Source of the DNA: Rhodoferax sp.
GTDB taxonomy: Bacteria; Pseudomonadota; Gammaproteobacteria; Burkholderiales; Burkholderiaceae_C
Length of the DNA: 64,000 nt
Assembly (NCBI RefSeq): GCF_030646845.1
Contig: NZ_JAUSLE010000065.1
Coordinates: 1 to 64,000, forward strand
Reading direction: 5' to 3'
Below the pieces are notes generated by a model. That model did no database searches, was not told the DNA's origin, and saw only the letters and a list, made by a program, of their open reading frames with translations. Numbering within the stretch: the first letter of the stretch is position 1; each line of letters starts with the position of its first letter. Position numbers and translations under genes: made by a program. Below, one piece after another: positions 45,401 to 53,458 of the stretch.

Positions 45401-46268
45401 GAACGCCATCCCTAAGCAGAGGAGCTGAAGCCTTGTCCGCTTCCCGCCAAGAGAAATTGAGAATCTGACGAGCCAATTGCCAAAACGCGTCCTCTGACTT
45501 GGGCACCGACTTGTCTGTCCTTTGAAATGCCAGATATTCCCGCTTCAAACACGCTACCAAGTCGTCCATATCAATATTGTCAAAAAAGGCACGCAAGTCC
45601 AATTTGACGACATAGACAATCTGCCCTTCATTCTTCTGCTCGTCAATAGAACGGGCCACTTCGTTCGGACGCGCTACAAACTGCTGGTAGTCCTGAAAAT
45701 ATCTGCTGTATGTGTTTGAATTACCCCAAGAAAATCGAGCTCTGGCCCCGTCATTTGACCAACTGCAAAAGAGCCGATTCCCATAGCTGTAAATTCCTTT
45801 GCTGGCGGCTTCCAGGGGCTTCGTTGAAGAGTCGCCTTGAGCTGACTCAATGCAGTCCGCAACGCATAGCATCAGCGCGGTAGCTATCGACTGGTCTCTA
45901 ATGCCTATGTGGGCAAGCGGTCGCAGCACGAGCGATTTAACTTGCTCACTGCCATCAGATTTCGGCGCGGATTGTGGCCCCCAACCTCCTGGCAGGTTCG
46001 GGTCAAAAACCCATGCGCCGTTCTTCGGTGCGGGGACAAGCCAAGACGGCGCGGGCTGATAATCTCCTTTAGAAAGCGCTGATGACCAATCACTCAGCTT
46101 TCCCTCAAGGTCTACAGCAGAACAATCTAGCTCCAGGCTATCGGAGTACCAATTGTGACGACGAATGTACGTATGCGATTTCTTCCATGCTTGAGCCAGA
46201 ACGACCACGTCGCATAAATACTGAACTTGGGGTGCAAGCGATGCATATTTATCTTTGATAAGGCTCAC
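42408..46268 (-). CDS. Defence-associated reverse transcriptase with C-terminal nitrilase (DRT/UG1-5-6-type)
   Basis: 1286 residues, GTG start with AGGGA 7-8 bases upstream. The RT part covers ~110-420: catalytic Asp224 in VKLDLRAFFDNI, LPQGLVASGFF near 294-304 and RYVDDLRLV with YVDD at 340-343. A helical linker of ~600 residues follows. The nitrilase-like domain at the end has Glu1059 (FPEYS), Lys1121 (QGKWHV) and Cys1160 (GALCYDATD): the full Glu-Lys-Cys triad. This RT-nitrilase architecture is that of DRT anti-phage RTs. Its operon partners are unusual for DRT proteins described to my knowledge. Confidence 0.88.
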   Translation of the reverse strand: MSLIKDKYASLAPQVQYLCDVVVLAQAWKKSHTYIRRHNWYSDSLELDCSAVDLEGKLSDWSSALSKGDYQPAPSWLVPAPKNGAWVFDPNLPGGWGPQSAPKSDGSEQVKSLVLRPLAHIGIRDQSIATALMLCVADCIESAQGDSSTKPLEAASKGIYSYGNRLFCSWSNDGARARFSWGNSNTYSRYFQDYQQFVARPNEVARSIDEQKNEGQIVYVVKLDLRAFFDNIDMDDLVACLKREYLAFQRTDKSVPKSEDAFWQLARQILNFSWREADKASAPLLRDGVLPAGLPQGLVASGFFANAYLLSFDRTIGLASRGKTQINPKFKIRIHDYCRYVDDLRLVITVDGPVLTSQEGEIGEIVTNWVQGCLDASTRLPTSKGPRLLINSDKTELEPYNAVAGESGVASRMKSMQHQLSGPFDFATLQQLETGLHGLLALAELGLQESRVGSYASPLPALAAIAKPKLEVRDDTLTRFSAYRLTKSLRMRRSMTDLNEKGDGGVAKDALLHDFEVTARRLIAAWAVNPSLVQVLRYALDLFPSPELLEAVIEALTRKLMATSESEKKDQAVVFYVLAELFKAGAMETGKRAAKDEGFEAGDILGYRESLAVFAQTILEWENVPWYVQQQAALLLATVGQTTDMLSLGEELSFYRTLHEFLQSQSRNRELSAMDEVSISLIGYQLREQPISYLKWFMQFAKNREKKQISAALQLISQTDQKLFNSMTSPGRGSAAVDAGLIPQHLGSYVNARWPQNPKALPVDTWISFAKVICHPDDVFSQENALLQLGLALTKLTKRELKSPESLTPLTLELCCADWSKLLNPSNDSLRARTLPDSGNPDPLYVTPNWCSASHAWMYAFGRLLRAAATGELDFTARHWLLRDEPGWYAGIRSTWNKRRMGMMHTATALGGTTAAVTPWFSNLLLGLLRWPGIANGFEQSEVDSLETTSDLKAVLERRLAHQAMLFGNGTNTPVYRFPVNWSLKDTRALRVVLVQGLMPAENDFAGDGISGLSAPGYRERHRNHTAALLNLTFRQLAARDSVLVNEHKPQVDLVIFPEYSVHVDDQDLMRAFSDATGAMLFYGLLGATVPGTAKPANMGRWLVPQLRAGRRSWVEVDQGKWHVTADEKILGVSPWRPYQVVIELNWKDEPGYRISGALCYDATDIALAADLKDETHMFIVSAMNKDVKTFDSMVSALRYHMYQHVLVANSGEFGGSTAQAPYDQEHKRLVSHVHGSQQIAVSVFDIDVDDFGPALNAAKLGAPVVKSVIERIGKTAPAGLSRKSK

Positions 46269-46349
46269 TTGTCCATCCCTCTTTCACATTGGCCACGGCC
46301 AGCAACTAGTGCTGCGCCGCAGAGTCTGGCAAAAACGATTGGCATCACA

Positions 46350-48347
46350 TCACTCCAGAGAACCCGACTCCATCCCTGGCAGCGACGTAATCAGTTGCCG
46401 TTTGAAAAGCAGATGGTCATCGCTGCCAGGTTGCAGCTCAAGCGTTAGATAAGGCACCTCACACAGTTCAAGAGGTGGGGCAGATGTTGTCGTGACGATG
46501 TACTGGAATGGGACGTTGCCACTGCGAGAGAGCTGTTTCTCAGCCTCCATTACCATCATCAAAAAGTTTTTGTAGAGCACAGCACTCATGTCCGCCTCGC
46601 GAGGGCAGTCATGCACAAGAAAGCCGGGATGGTTATTGCCTGTGGAGGTGGCCGCATCCAGCAGACAGGTGATGTCGCCCAGCAGTACCTCAAGGACCTG
46701 GTAAGCCTCACCACCCCTGGACAAGTCAAAAGGTCGGCTGTCCGAATCTGGAACAAACCGGCCATGGCCAGCCTCTCCCAATAGTCTCTCTGCGATGAGC
46801 AGCGTTAGCGCCTTGAGCGAGTCGACCCTTGTGGATTGCTGCTGTTTTCGCTTGAGCAAAGCAACTCTTTGGCTTTCAAGCTCACTGGTCAGCGCCTTTA
46901 CCCGCGCTCTTGCACGCGTCAGCTCGGCAGAGTCCACGCGCTCTTCCCGTTGTCGGGTTCGTAGCAAGAGCTCGTCCCACTGCTGCTTAAGCTGCTCCCT
47001 GCGCAGGGTACTCGATGCGCTTCTCATCTGGGCTCTGCGGGCAATTGCTCGCTGGCTATCAACGCGGCTACGCTGCTCGGAAAGGGCCTGCTTGGCCGCA
47101 TCCGCTGCAATGGACGCTGCGTTCAGCTGGGTTTGCCGACGTGGGGTCGCATCCTTTGCTGCCAAAGCGTCCATTCGCCATGGCAGGCTAACAGTACTGT
47201 GCCGATTCTTGATGTGCTCGCAATCAGAAAATTCAACCAACCCGTGCTTGCACTGTCCGGTGAGCCGTTCGAGCTCAATCAATTCGGTTGTCAGTCGGGT
47301 GTAATCAGCTTCGTTGGCCTCAACCAATGACTTCGCGATGCCCCGCTCAATATCAAAACGGTTGAACTCAGCCTGGAGCTCGGCCAATTTCACCAGCATG
47401 GGAGCCATTGCTTCTTCAGCGGCGCCCACCTCACTGTTTCCTTGAGACTCAGCTCGCTCTGCGGCAGCAATCGCTTCGTTGACCTTCGACTGCAAGGATG
47501 CATCAACCATTGACTCAAAAATTGGCTCGTCTTCCCCTGCGCCGACCTGCACGCGAAGTCGCTGCTCGAGATGTTCCAGCGCGTAAATGGGCTGCCGCTC
47601 GAGTTCAGGAATCTGCCCCTGAAGTCTTGTCAAATCTGCTTGAATGCTCTCCACCTCGCGAATCATGCGGTCAGCGTCGGTATCCAGAACACCCAGCACC
47701 GAACTGACGAACAAAGGTGGGTCTTGGCGCGAGCGGCGAAAGCCCAGACCATCTCCCTCACGCCAATGAAAGAACCCGTCAAATCGAGTCCGCTGTTCGC
47801 GTATGCACCACGCGAGCAGATGGCGCCATTCCAGGCTTTGGTTGGTGCCGGGTAGCGTCTGTGCAGCAAGCTTGCCAATGAACTCCGCTTGAAGCGACGA
47901 AAGGTATGTCTGAAAGTCTCCGGCAAGCTGACCTTCAAACAGGCTTTCAAGCTGCTCGCCAACCTTGGCAATGGGATGACTGTAGGCCCCGTAGGGACGG
48001 TAGACAAGCCAGGTAACGTCATCAATGTGAACCCTTGCAGCCACGCCACCCTTTGGAAAGTTCGCAGCAGCCTTTTCGCGCAGCGCAGTGATGGCCGTCG
48101 CCTCATCGCCAAGAAGGTATCTCAAAAGCAGGCAAAACGAGGTTTTCCCGACCCCATGCCCAGCGCTGGCCAGCCCGGAACCTGTATCGGACTCTGGTTC
48201 CCGTGCCCAGACAACGTTGACTCCTGGACGCAGCCCCACCTCACGCGTGATGGTCAATGGCTCACGCGATTCCAGTAGCCATACACGCTCCACCCACAAG
48301 CGAGGGAGTGCTCTGATTGCGGGGTGGTCGTGTAGCCATGTTGTCAT
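46350..48347 (-). CDS. SMC-like ATPase with coiled coil
   Basis: 665 residues. Walker A is SAGHGVGKTSFCLLLRYLLG (GHGVGKTS at 63-70). Two long coiled-coil arms (about 225-520) surround a central helix pair with a CKHGLVEFSDCEHIK zinc-like element. A Walker B-like region near the C-terminus is GFLVHDCPREAD. This is the Rad50/SMC layout of DNA-tethering ATPases, e.g. the DUF2326 type. AAGGA precedes the ATG, 9 bases after the methyltransferase stop. It probably belongs to the DISARM-like module. Confidence 0.75.
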   Translation of the reverse strand: MTTWLHDHPAIRALPRLWVERVWLLESREPLTITREVGLRPGVNVVWAREPESDTGSGLASAGHGVGKTSFCLLLRYLLGDEATAITALREKAAANFPKGGVAARVHIDDVTWLVYRPYGAYSHPIAKVGEQLESLFEGQLAGDFQTYLSSLQAEFIGKLAAQTLPGTNQSLEWRHLLAWCIREQRTRFDGFFHWREGDGLGFRRSRQDPPLFVSSVLGVLDTDADRMIREVESIQADLTRLQGQIPELERQPIYALEHLEQRLRVQVGAGEDEPIFESMVDASLQSKVNEAIAAAERAESQGNSEVGAAEEAMAPMLVKLAELQAEFNRFDIERGIAKSLVEANEADYTRLTTELIELERLTGQCKHGLVEFSDCEHIKNRHSTVSLPWRMDALAAKDATPRRQTQLNAASIAADAAKQALSEQRSRVDSQRAIARRAQMRSASSTLRREQLKQQWDELLLRTRQREERVDSAELTRARARVKALTSELESQRVALLKRKQQQSTRVDSLKALTLLIAERLLGEAGHGRFVPDSDSRPFDLSRGGEAYQVLEVLLGDITCLLDAATSTGNNHPGFLVHDCPREADMSAVLYKNFLMMVMEAEKQLSRSGNVPFQYIVTTTSAPPLELCEVPYLTLELQPGSDDHLLFKRQLITSLPGMESGSLE

Positions 48348-48356
48348 GTTGTTTCC

Positions 48357-51300
48357 TTAACGACCGCCTTGCGCTTGCTGACCTGGCTCCGCCTCATCGC
48401 CTTGATTGACCTGCGCGTGCGACCGGCGTGCTTCAAGCATCAGCATCAACTGGGCCATTTCTTCGTGCTCAGCCCTGCTCAACACGTCAGACGGTAGCGC
48501 GCTAGTGCCTGCGAAGTAAAGACTTTTCCCGCCTACCCGTTTTCTGGTGACCGCGCCGGCCGCTTCAAGGCGTTGGACGATAGGAGAAATCAAGGGCAAT
48601 GTTGAGTTGCTTCCCAGCAACTCAACAGTCTGTGCCAGCACGAATAGCCGAGCAGAATCAGCAGGCTCCAGGTAAGTGGTGGCCAAAGTTGAATGAGCAA
48701 TCACATCCTGGAGCTCCATAACCGCGATGCCCTCAGTGCTGCGTTGAATCAAGGTGGCGATGAGCCCCGCAAAATCTCCTTCCTGCAGACTGCGGATGAC
48801 GCCTTGTTCCGAGTAAACCGGCAAGGAAACTTCGTCCGCCAGCGGAAGCGGTGAAATATTTTCCATAGCCAAGTTGTCCCACACCGCCAGAACCAGTCGC
48901 CGAGTGCGGTATTCACCGAAGGCTTTCTCTTCCTTGTTTTTGAGTCCGCGAAAGGTTTCGCTAGGGTAGTCGGGGCCGAGAAGTGCGCCGCCGGGGCCGA
49001 AGGGGGCATCGGCAGGTTCGAGGATGTAGCGAAGTTCGTCGCGAGTGAGGCCATAGAGGCGTGCGTAATAAGCGTCGAGTTCGGCACGAAGCTGGGCACG
49101 GCGCTCGGGGTTCCATCCATAAGGCGTCGTGCGCTGCCCCACTGGGCGCGGGTCGTAGGCGGCCAAGTCGTCAGCCCAGGCTTGCATGTCGTGAGCCGTT
49201 TGAGTGAGCTCCAACACGCGGGGAACGATGTAGGCGAGGTCCGTTTCTGTGTATCGGTCTGGGGGCAGCACCGGAAGCTGCTTTGGAATAAAGAAATTGA
49301 AGTTAGCCCCTCCAATTTTTTGACGGGCGACGAAATCAAAAACAAGCGACGTGACGTTGGCGAGAAGACTTGACACTAACGCTGCCGATATGTGATGCGA
49401 CGGTAGGACGATGTGAATGCTGTTTCCTATAGCCGCACGGGGCAACAATGACGGAATAACGCTTCGTTCATCCGTTGTACGCGCTATGCCGCGCCACCCC
49501 ATCAGCCACCTCGGACTGCGCTGGTCCATCCAAACATCCATAAAATTTAGGCCAAACGTGCCTCTGGCCCTCGCATCACCTTCGTGAGCAGCTATTGAAA
49601 CAGTAGCGATTTCAGCCGCATTGGCTATTGACACTTTTTGCAGGGTCTCCAATTCGGCCAGTTCCGCATTGCTCAAACCAACGTCAGCGTCTTGCAGCGC
49701 CCATTTGGTAAAAGCGGGCAATGCCTTTTTGCCGCTGGTGTCGTCTTCCTTGAGGGCCAAAGCCAAGACCGGATGCTGGGCAGCCAAACTGGCTTCGACC
49801 GCCTGGGTGGCTTTCCAGCTCAACGCGGTTGACCAGCCGGATTTTTCGCTGCCGGTTGCTGGTGTGGGCAGACCCGCGCTGCAGCGAAAGAGTTCACCCG
49901 CTACCCAGCCTGCCAGCGCTAGAGTCAGCGCGGCTTCGCTCTCTTTTAGGGTATCGCCAGAAACAGCGTTATTGGCGGCAGTGGACACTGCGTGAATAGT
50001 CGATTGGCATGCTTCATGCCAGACCAGCCAAGCATTGGCCACACGACTGGGTGCGTGAGCGATGCGGGCCAGCACTTGGGCGGAGTCCACCCAGTATCGC
50101 GGACGCACGATACAGGTGGGGTCGGCGCGCTGGGCGTCACTCAGGTCCGCAGTATCCACACCGTTGGGTTTTTCCGGCGCATCCACGTAGGTAGCCCAGC
50201 GGTGGTCAAACTGGTGAATCATCTTAGCTTCGTACAGCGGAAGGCGCGGTGATTCGAAACCTGTGGCGGGGGTGTCATGAAACAGGGCACTGTCGATGGA
50301 CATATCGAACATCCGCTGAAAGCTGATGCCCCATGGGTTCACATCAACCTCGTCATCCCCTTTTCCTTCCGCGATGAGCACGGGTGCCGCACGGTAAAGC
50401 TTTTTGGTCAATACAGCATCCCACTGGCTTCTAAAAATGGGGCATGTGCCAGTATTGGGGTTGATGAGGCGAAACTCCTCTGGCGTGAGCGTGAAGCGGC
50501 GCTGTCGCTCAGTGAGATGACTAACCTGCGTGGCAAAGCAGACGAACTCGGCGGCAGCCGCGTTACCTAGCGTGATGAGAGAAAACTTGTAACTTCGGTG
50601 GACTGCCGGAAATATGGCCTCGCTGTTCTCAAAGTCATACAGGCTGACCAGACGTCCGCGCTGTGAGATGTCGCCAAAATAGGCCTTGGTGGAGTCGTCC
50701 GTAGCAATCCCCGTGGGCACGATGAAACCGGCCCGACCTGTGGGTGAAATCAACTGATAAACCGACTCGGCAAACAAGGCATAGGTGTTCACGTCCCCAA
50801 CACCGGTAAGCGGAAAACGGCCGCTATCATGCGCATACAGACTGGCAGCCTCGGCGCCTCGACGCGCCATGATGAACTCTTCATACAGGTGCATTTCGGC
50901 ACGGCTGGGCGGGTGTAGGCCTTCGGCGGCCTCTACATCGGGGTAGAGCGTGTGCAGCAGCAAACCCTGCCGCAGCAATTCAATGCGCTTGCTGCGCTCG
51001 GACTTGTTCTTGGCACTGGCAACTATGGGGCTGCGGTTGGCAAAAAACTCTTCCTCTTGTAACTTGATTCGCTCCCAAGGAGGGTTGGCTAGCATGACAG
51101 AGAACCCTCCCTTGGCGGCTACTTGCGGAAACGCCAGCCACCAGTGAAAAACGCTGTGCGTTCGGCACAAATGGTCGGCTGCGCTGTCAATGTCAGCATT
51201 CACAGCACCTGCGCCGTTCACCAACGCCCACAGGTAACCGGATAGCGGGATTGACTTGGTATTGCTAGGAACTTTGGGGGCCAAAAAGGCGGCAACATAG

Positions 51301-53456
51301 GTGTCAGCTAAGCGAGCCAGCGTACTGTGCCGCGCATTATTAGCTAATTGCGCCCAAGCGCTGCGCTTGGCAGCAATACTATCCAAGCTGTTGTCGGGCA
51401 AGTGCTCAACGGCATCAGCTTCTGCGGCGAATGTGCTCGCCTGGAACATGTCCCCCGCGGCAACTTCCTTCCAACTCTTCAAATCGGCCTTGTTCTGCTT
51501 TTTTAGAGCAGCCGCGGTGGCTTTGTCATCCCCACTGAGCACTGCGTACGCTTCGTCGGGAATACCATTGTTGAGAATCTTGGGGTCCAAGACACCCAGC
51601 AGCGCATCGCCTACCCGCAAATGGTGGTCTAGAAATGTCAGTGGCAGGTCTGGGGTGTAGGCCTCCAACCAGAGAGCAGTTTTGGCCAGCGCAATGGCCA
51701 TGGGGTTTTTGTCCACGCCGTAAATGCAGTGGCTGACCACATCACGCAGGGCGTGGCGGTAGTCGGCGGGGGCGGGCGCACCGTCCGGAGCACGCAGTTT
51801 GGCCACTTCGTCCGCCAGACGGCGGGCTGCGGCCAGCAAAAAGTGGCCACTGCCACAGGCCAAATCGCACACTGTGAGCTGCAGTAGAGCCTCTACGGGC
51901 TGCCGCGGGTTGGCTCTGACGGTGTCGGCGATGACCGGCTCCAGCGCCGACTTGATGAGTTCCTGCACTGGGCCGTCGGGCGTGTAGTAGCTGCCAGTGA
52001 GCTTACGGGTGTTTCCTTGGGTGGAAGCATCGATATCGTCATCACCCACGAAGGCGAGTTTGGCAGCATGCGGCTGGCTCAAGCTCTGAATATCGGGCAC
52101 CAGTTCCAGCAGGCTTTCGTAAACGCTGCCCAATTCTTCGGGTCCCATATCGCGATAGTTGACGCGGGTCAGACCGGTGATTTGGCGGAAGTAACCTAGC
52201 TGAAAGACAGCTTTCAGCAACCAACGGTTTTCTATCTGAGCATTGGCCAAATTCTGGCATTGGTCTGCGGCATAGAGACCGCCCAAAGCAGGCAGCGCCA
52301 ACGCGCTCTGTCCCTGCGCCAAACCGTCGAAGGTAATGCTCAGTGCCTGCCAAAGGTCGCCATGGATATCAAAGCTGCTGCGGCGCACGGCGCGGTCGCG
52401 CAGCCAGGTAATGGAGTAACCGGCCCGATAACGTTGTTGGGTCTCTTTAGATGACCCTGGCGTGAATATGAGTGACTGTCCGGTGGAGGCATCCGTACGG
52501 TCCTCCACTGTGGCCAGAAAGATGAGTCGATAAACCAGCCTTAGCAGCTCTTCAAAGAAGGCTTGCTTAGTCAGCCCCTGCAGGGGTTCTTGATTTTGCA
52601 GTTGCTCACGCAGGTGGCTATTGGCAGGATGACTTAAAAATCCTGTGCCCAAGGCTCGCAAGGCATCTGCCACCTGGTAGCGGAGGTTTCTGCGGATGGT
52701 GACACCGGCCTCCTGCCCGGCAGCACGCCAGCGTTCCCAAGGACAGTCAGCGGGCTCCGCCTCTGGAACTCCAAAACGGCTAGCGTGTGCAAGCAGCCAG
52801 AAGGCGGTGAAGTCGGCGTACAGGTCTTCTGAGAATAGCGCCTCCAAATCCACCTCGACATAGGCCGGCCGTGTCAGACTGGGATTGTCACGCAGGATAC
52901 GTAATGTAAGACCGTTGCTCGTGATGGCCCATAGAGACTGGTCAGAGGCATTGAGCGCCTCTTGTGCCAGCATGAAGGGCGAGCGGCGGCGGGTTTTACC
53001 GGTGTCCGGGTTGAGCTCGCCAAAGCGCTCCGTGGGCGCATCCAGCAGCTGAGTATGCCCAGCCAAGACTATAGGCAGGCGGCCTTCTCTGGCGGCGTGG
53101 CCGATGTTGTAGGTGTGGCCAGAGGCCCCGACTGTGGCACCACCAGTCAGGTCGCTGAAGCCCAGAACATCCCGCAAGAGGGGTACCAGGAAATTGCGCA
53201 CAGTAACTTGGTGTGCATCGACGTCATTTCTCTGGCGTAAGGTCTGCAAGTCTGTCCACAGACTTTGGCCAATTTTCCAAAAACGAGCCACTTCATCGCG
53301 CAGCTTCAAGCCTTTGGGGATGCGGTAATGGCTGTCGGTCTGCTCGGTCTTGTCGGGCGTTTGCAGCGTGGTCAAGCGCGCCAGCTCGTCGGCGGGAATC
53401 AGGCCGCCTTCAATACGAATGGCTTGGTAAATGAGTTGGGTGGTGCGGCGGGACAT
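48357..53456 (-). CDS. Giant Eco57I-type N6-adenine methyltransferase (DrmMI/PglX-like)
   Basis: 1699 residues from the ATG at 53456, with GGAG 7 bases upstream; the two-codon-longer TTG start lacks that spacing. The N-terminal ~480 residues carry a helical recognition/linker region. Motif I is VCDLACGSGHFLLAAARRLA (DLACGSGHF near 531-539) and motif IV is LANPPWERI (NPPW near 791-794). A large C-terminal target-recognition region follows. The layout matches type IIG, BREX PglX and DISARM DrmMI enzymes; no nuclease motif is clear. It is coupled to the SNF2 gene upstream. Confidence 0.85.
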   Translation of the reverse strand: MSRRTTQLIYQAIRIEGGLIPADELARLTTLQTPDKTEQTDSHYRIPKGLKLRDEVARFWKIGQSLWTDLQTLRQRNDVDAHQVTVRNFLVPLLRDVLGFSDLTGGATVGASGHTYNIGHAAREGRLPIVLAGHTQLLDAPTERFGELNPDTGKTRRRSPFMLAQEALNASDQSLWAITSNGLTLRILRDNPSLTRPAYVEVDLEALFSEDLYADFTAFWLLAHASRFGVPEAEPADCPWERWRAAGQEAGVTIRRNLRYQVADALRALGTGFLSHPANSHLREQLQNQEPLQGLTKQAFFEELLRLVYRLIFLATVEDRTDASTGQSLIFTPGSSKETQQRYRAGYSITWLRDRAVRRSSFDIHGDLWQALSITFDGLAQGQSALALPALGGLYAADQCQNLANAQIENRWLLKAVFQLGYFRQITGLTRVNYRDMGPEELGSVYESLLELVPDIQSLSQPHAAKLAFVGDDDIDASTQGNTRKLTGSYYTPDGPVQELIKSALEPVIADTVRANPRQPVEALLQLTVCDLACGSGHFLLAAARRLADEVAKLRAPDGAPAPADYRHALRDVVSHCIYGVDKNPMAIALAKTALWLEAYTPDLPLTFLDHHLRVGDALLGVLDPKILNNGIPDEAYAVLSGDDKATAAALKKQNKADLKSWKEVAAGDMFQASTFAAEADAVEHLPDNSLDSIAAKRSAWAQLANNARHSTLARLADTYVAAFLAPKVPSNTKSIPLSGYLWALVNGAGAVNADIDSAADHLCRTHSVFHWWLAFPQVAAKGGFSVMLANPPWERIKLQEEEFFANRSPIVASAKNKSERSKRIELLRQGLLLHTLYPDVEAAEGLHPPSRAEMHLYEEFIMARRGAEAASLYAHDSGRFPLTGVGDVNTYALFAESVYQLISPTGRAGFIVPTGIATDDSTKAYFGDISQRGRLVSLYDFENSEAIFPAVHRSYKFSLITLGNAAAAEFVCFATQVSHLTERQRRFTLTPEEFRLINPNTGTCPIFRSQWDAVLTKKLYRAAPVLIAEGKGDDEVDVNPWGISFQRMFDMSIDSALFHDTPATGFESPRLPLYEAKMIHQFDHRWATYVDAPEKPNGVDTADLSDAQRADPTCIVRPRYWVDSAQVLARIAHAPSRVANAWLVWHEACQSTIHAVSTAANNAVSGDTLKESEAALTLALAGWVAGELFRCSAGLPTPATGSEKSGWSTALSWKATQAVEASLAAQHPVLALALKEDDTSGKKALPAFTKWALQDADVGLSNAELAELETLQKVSIANAAEIATVSIAAHEGDARARGTFGLNFMDVWMDQRSPRWLMGWRGIARTTDERSVIPSLLPRAAIGNSIHIVLPSHHISAALVSSLLANVTSLVFDFVARQKIGGANFNFFIPKQLPVLPPDRYTETDLAYIVPRVLELTQTAHDMQAWADDLAAYDPRPVGQRTTPYGWNPERRAQLRAELDAYYARLYGLTRDELRYILEPADAPFGPGGALLGPDYPSETFRGLKNKEEKAFGEYRTRRLVLAVWDNLAMENISPLPLADEVSLPVYSEQGVIRSLQEGDFAGLIATLIQRSTEGIAVMELQDVIAHSTLATTYLEPADSARLFVLAQTVELLGSNSTLPLISPIVQRLEAAGAVTRKRVGGKSLYFAGTSALPSDVLSRAEHEEMAQLMLMLEARRSHAQVNQGDEAEPGQQAQGGR

Positions 53457-53458
53457 GG

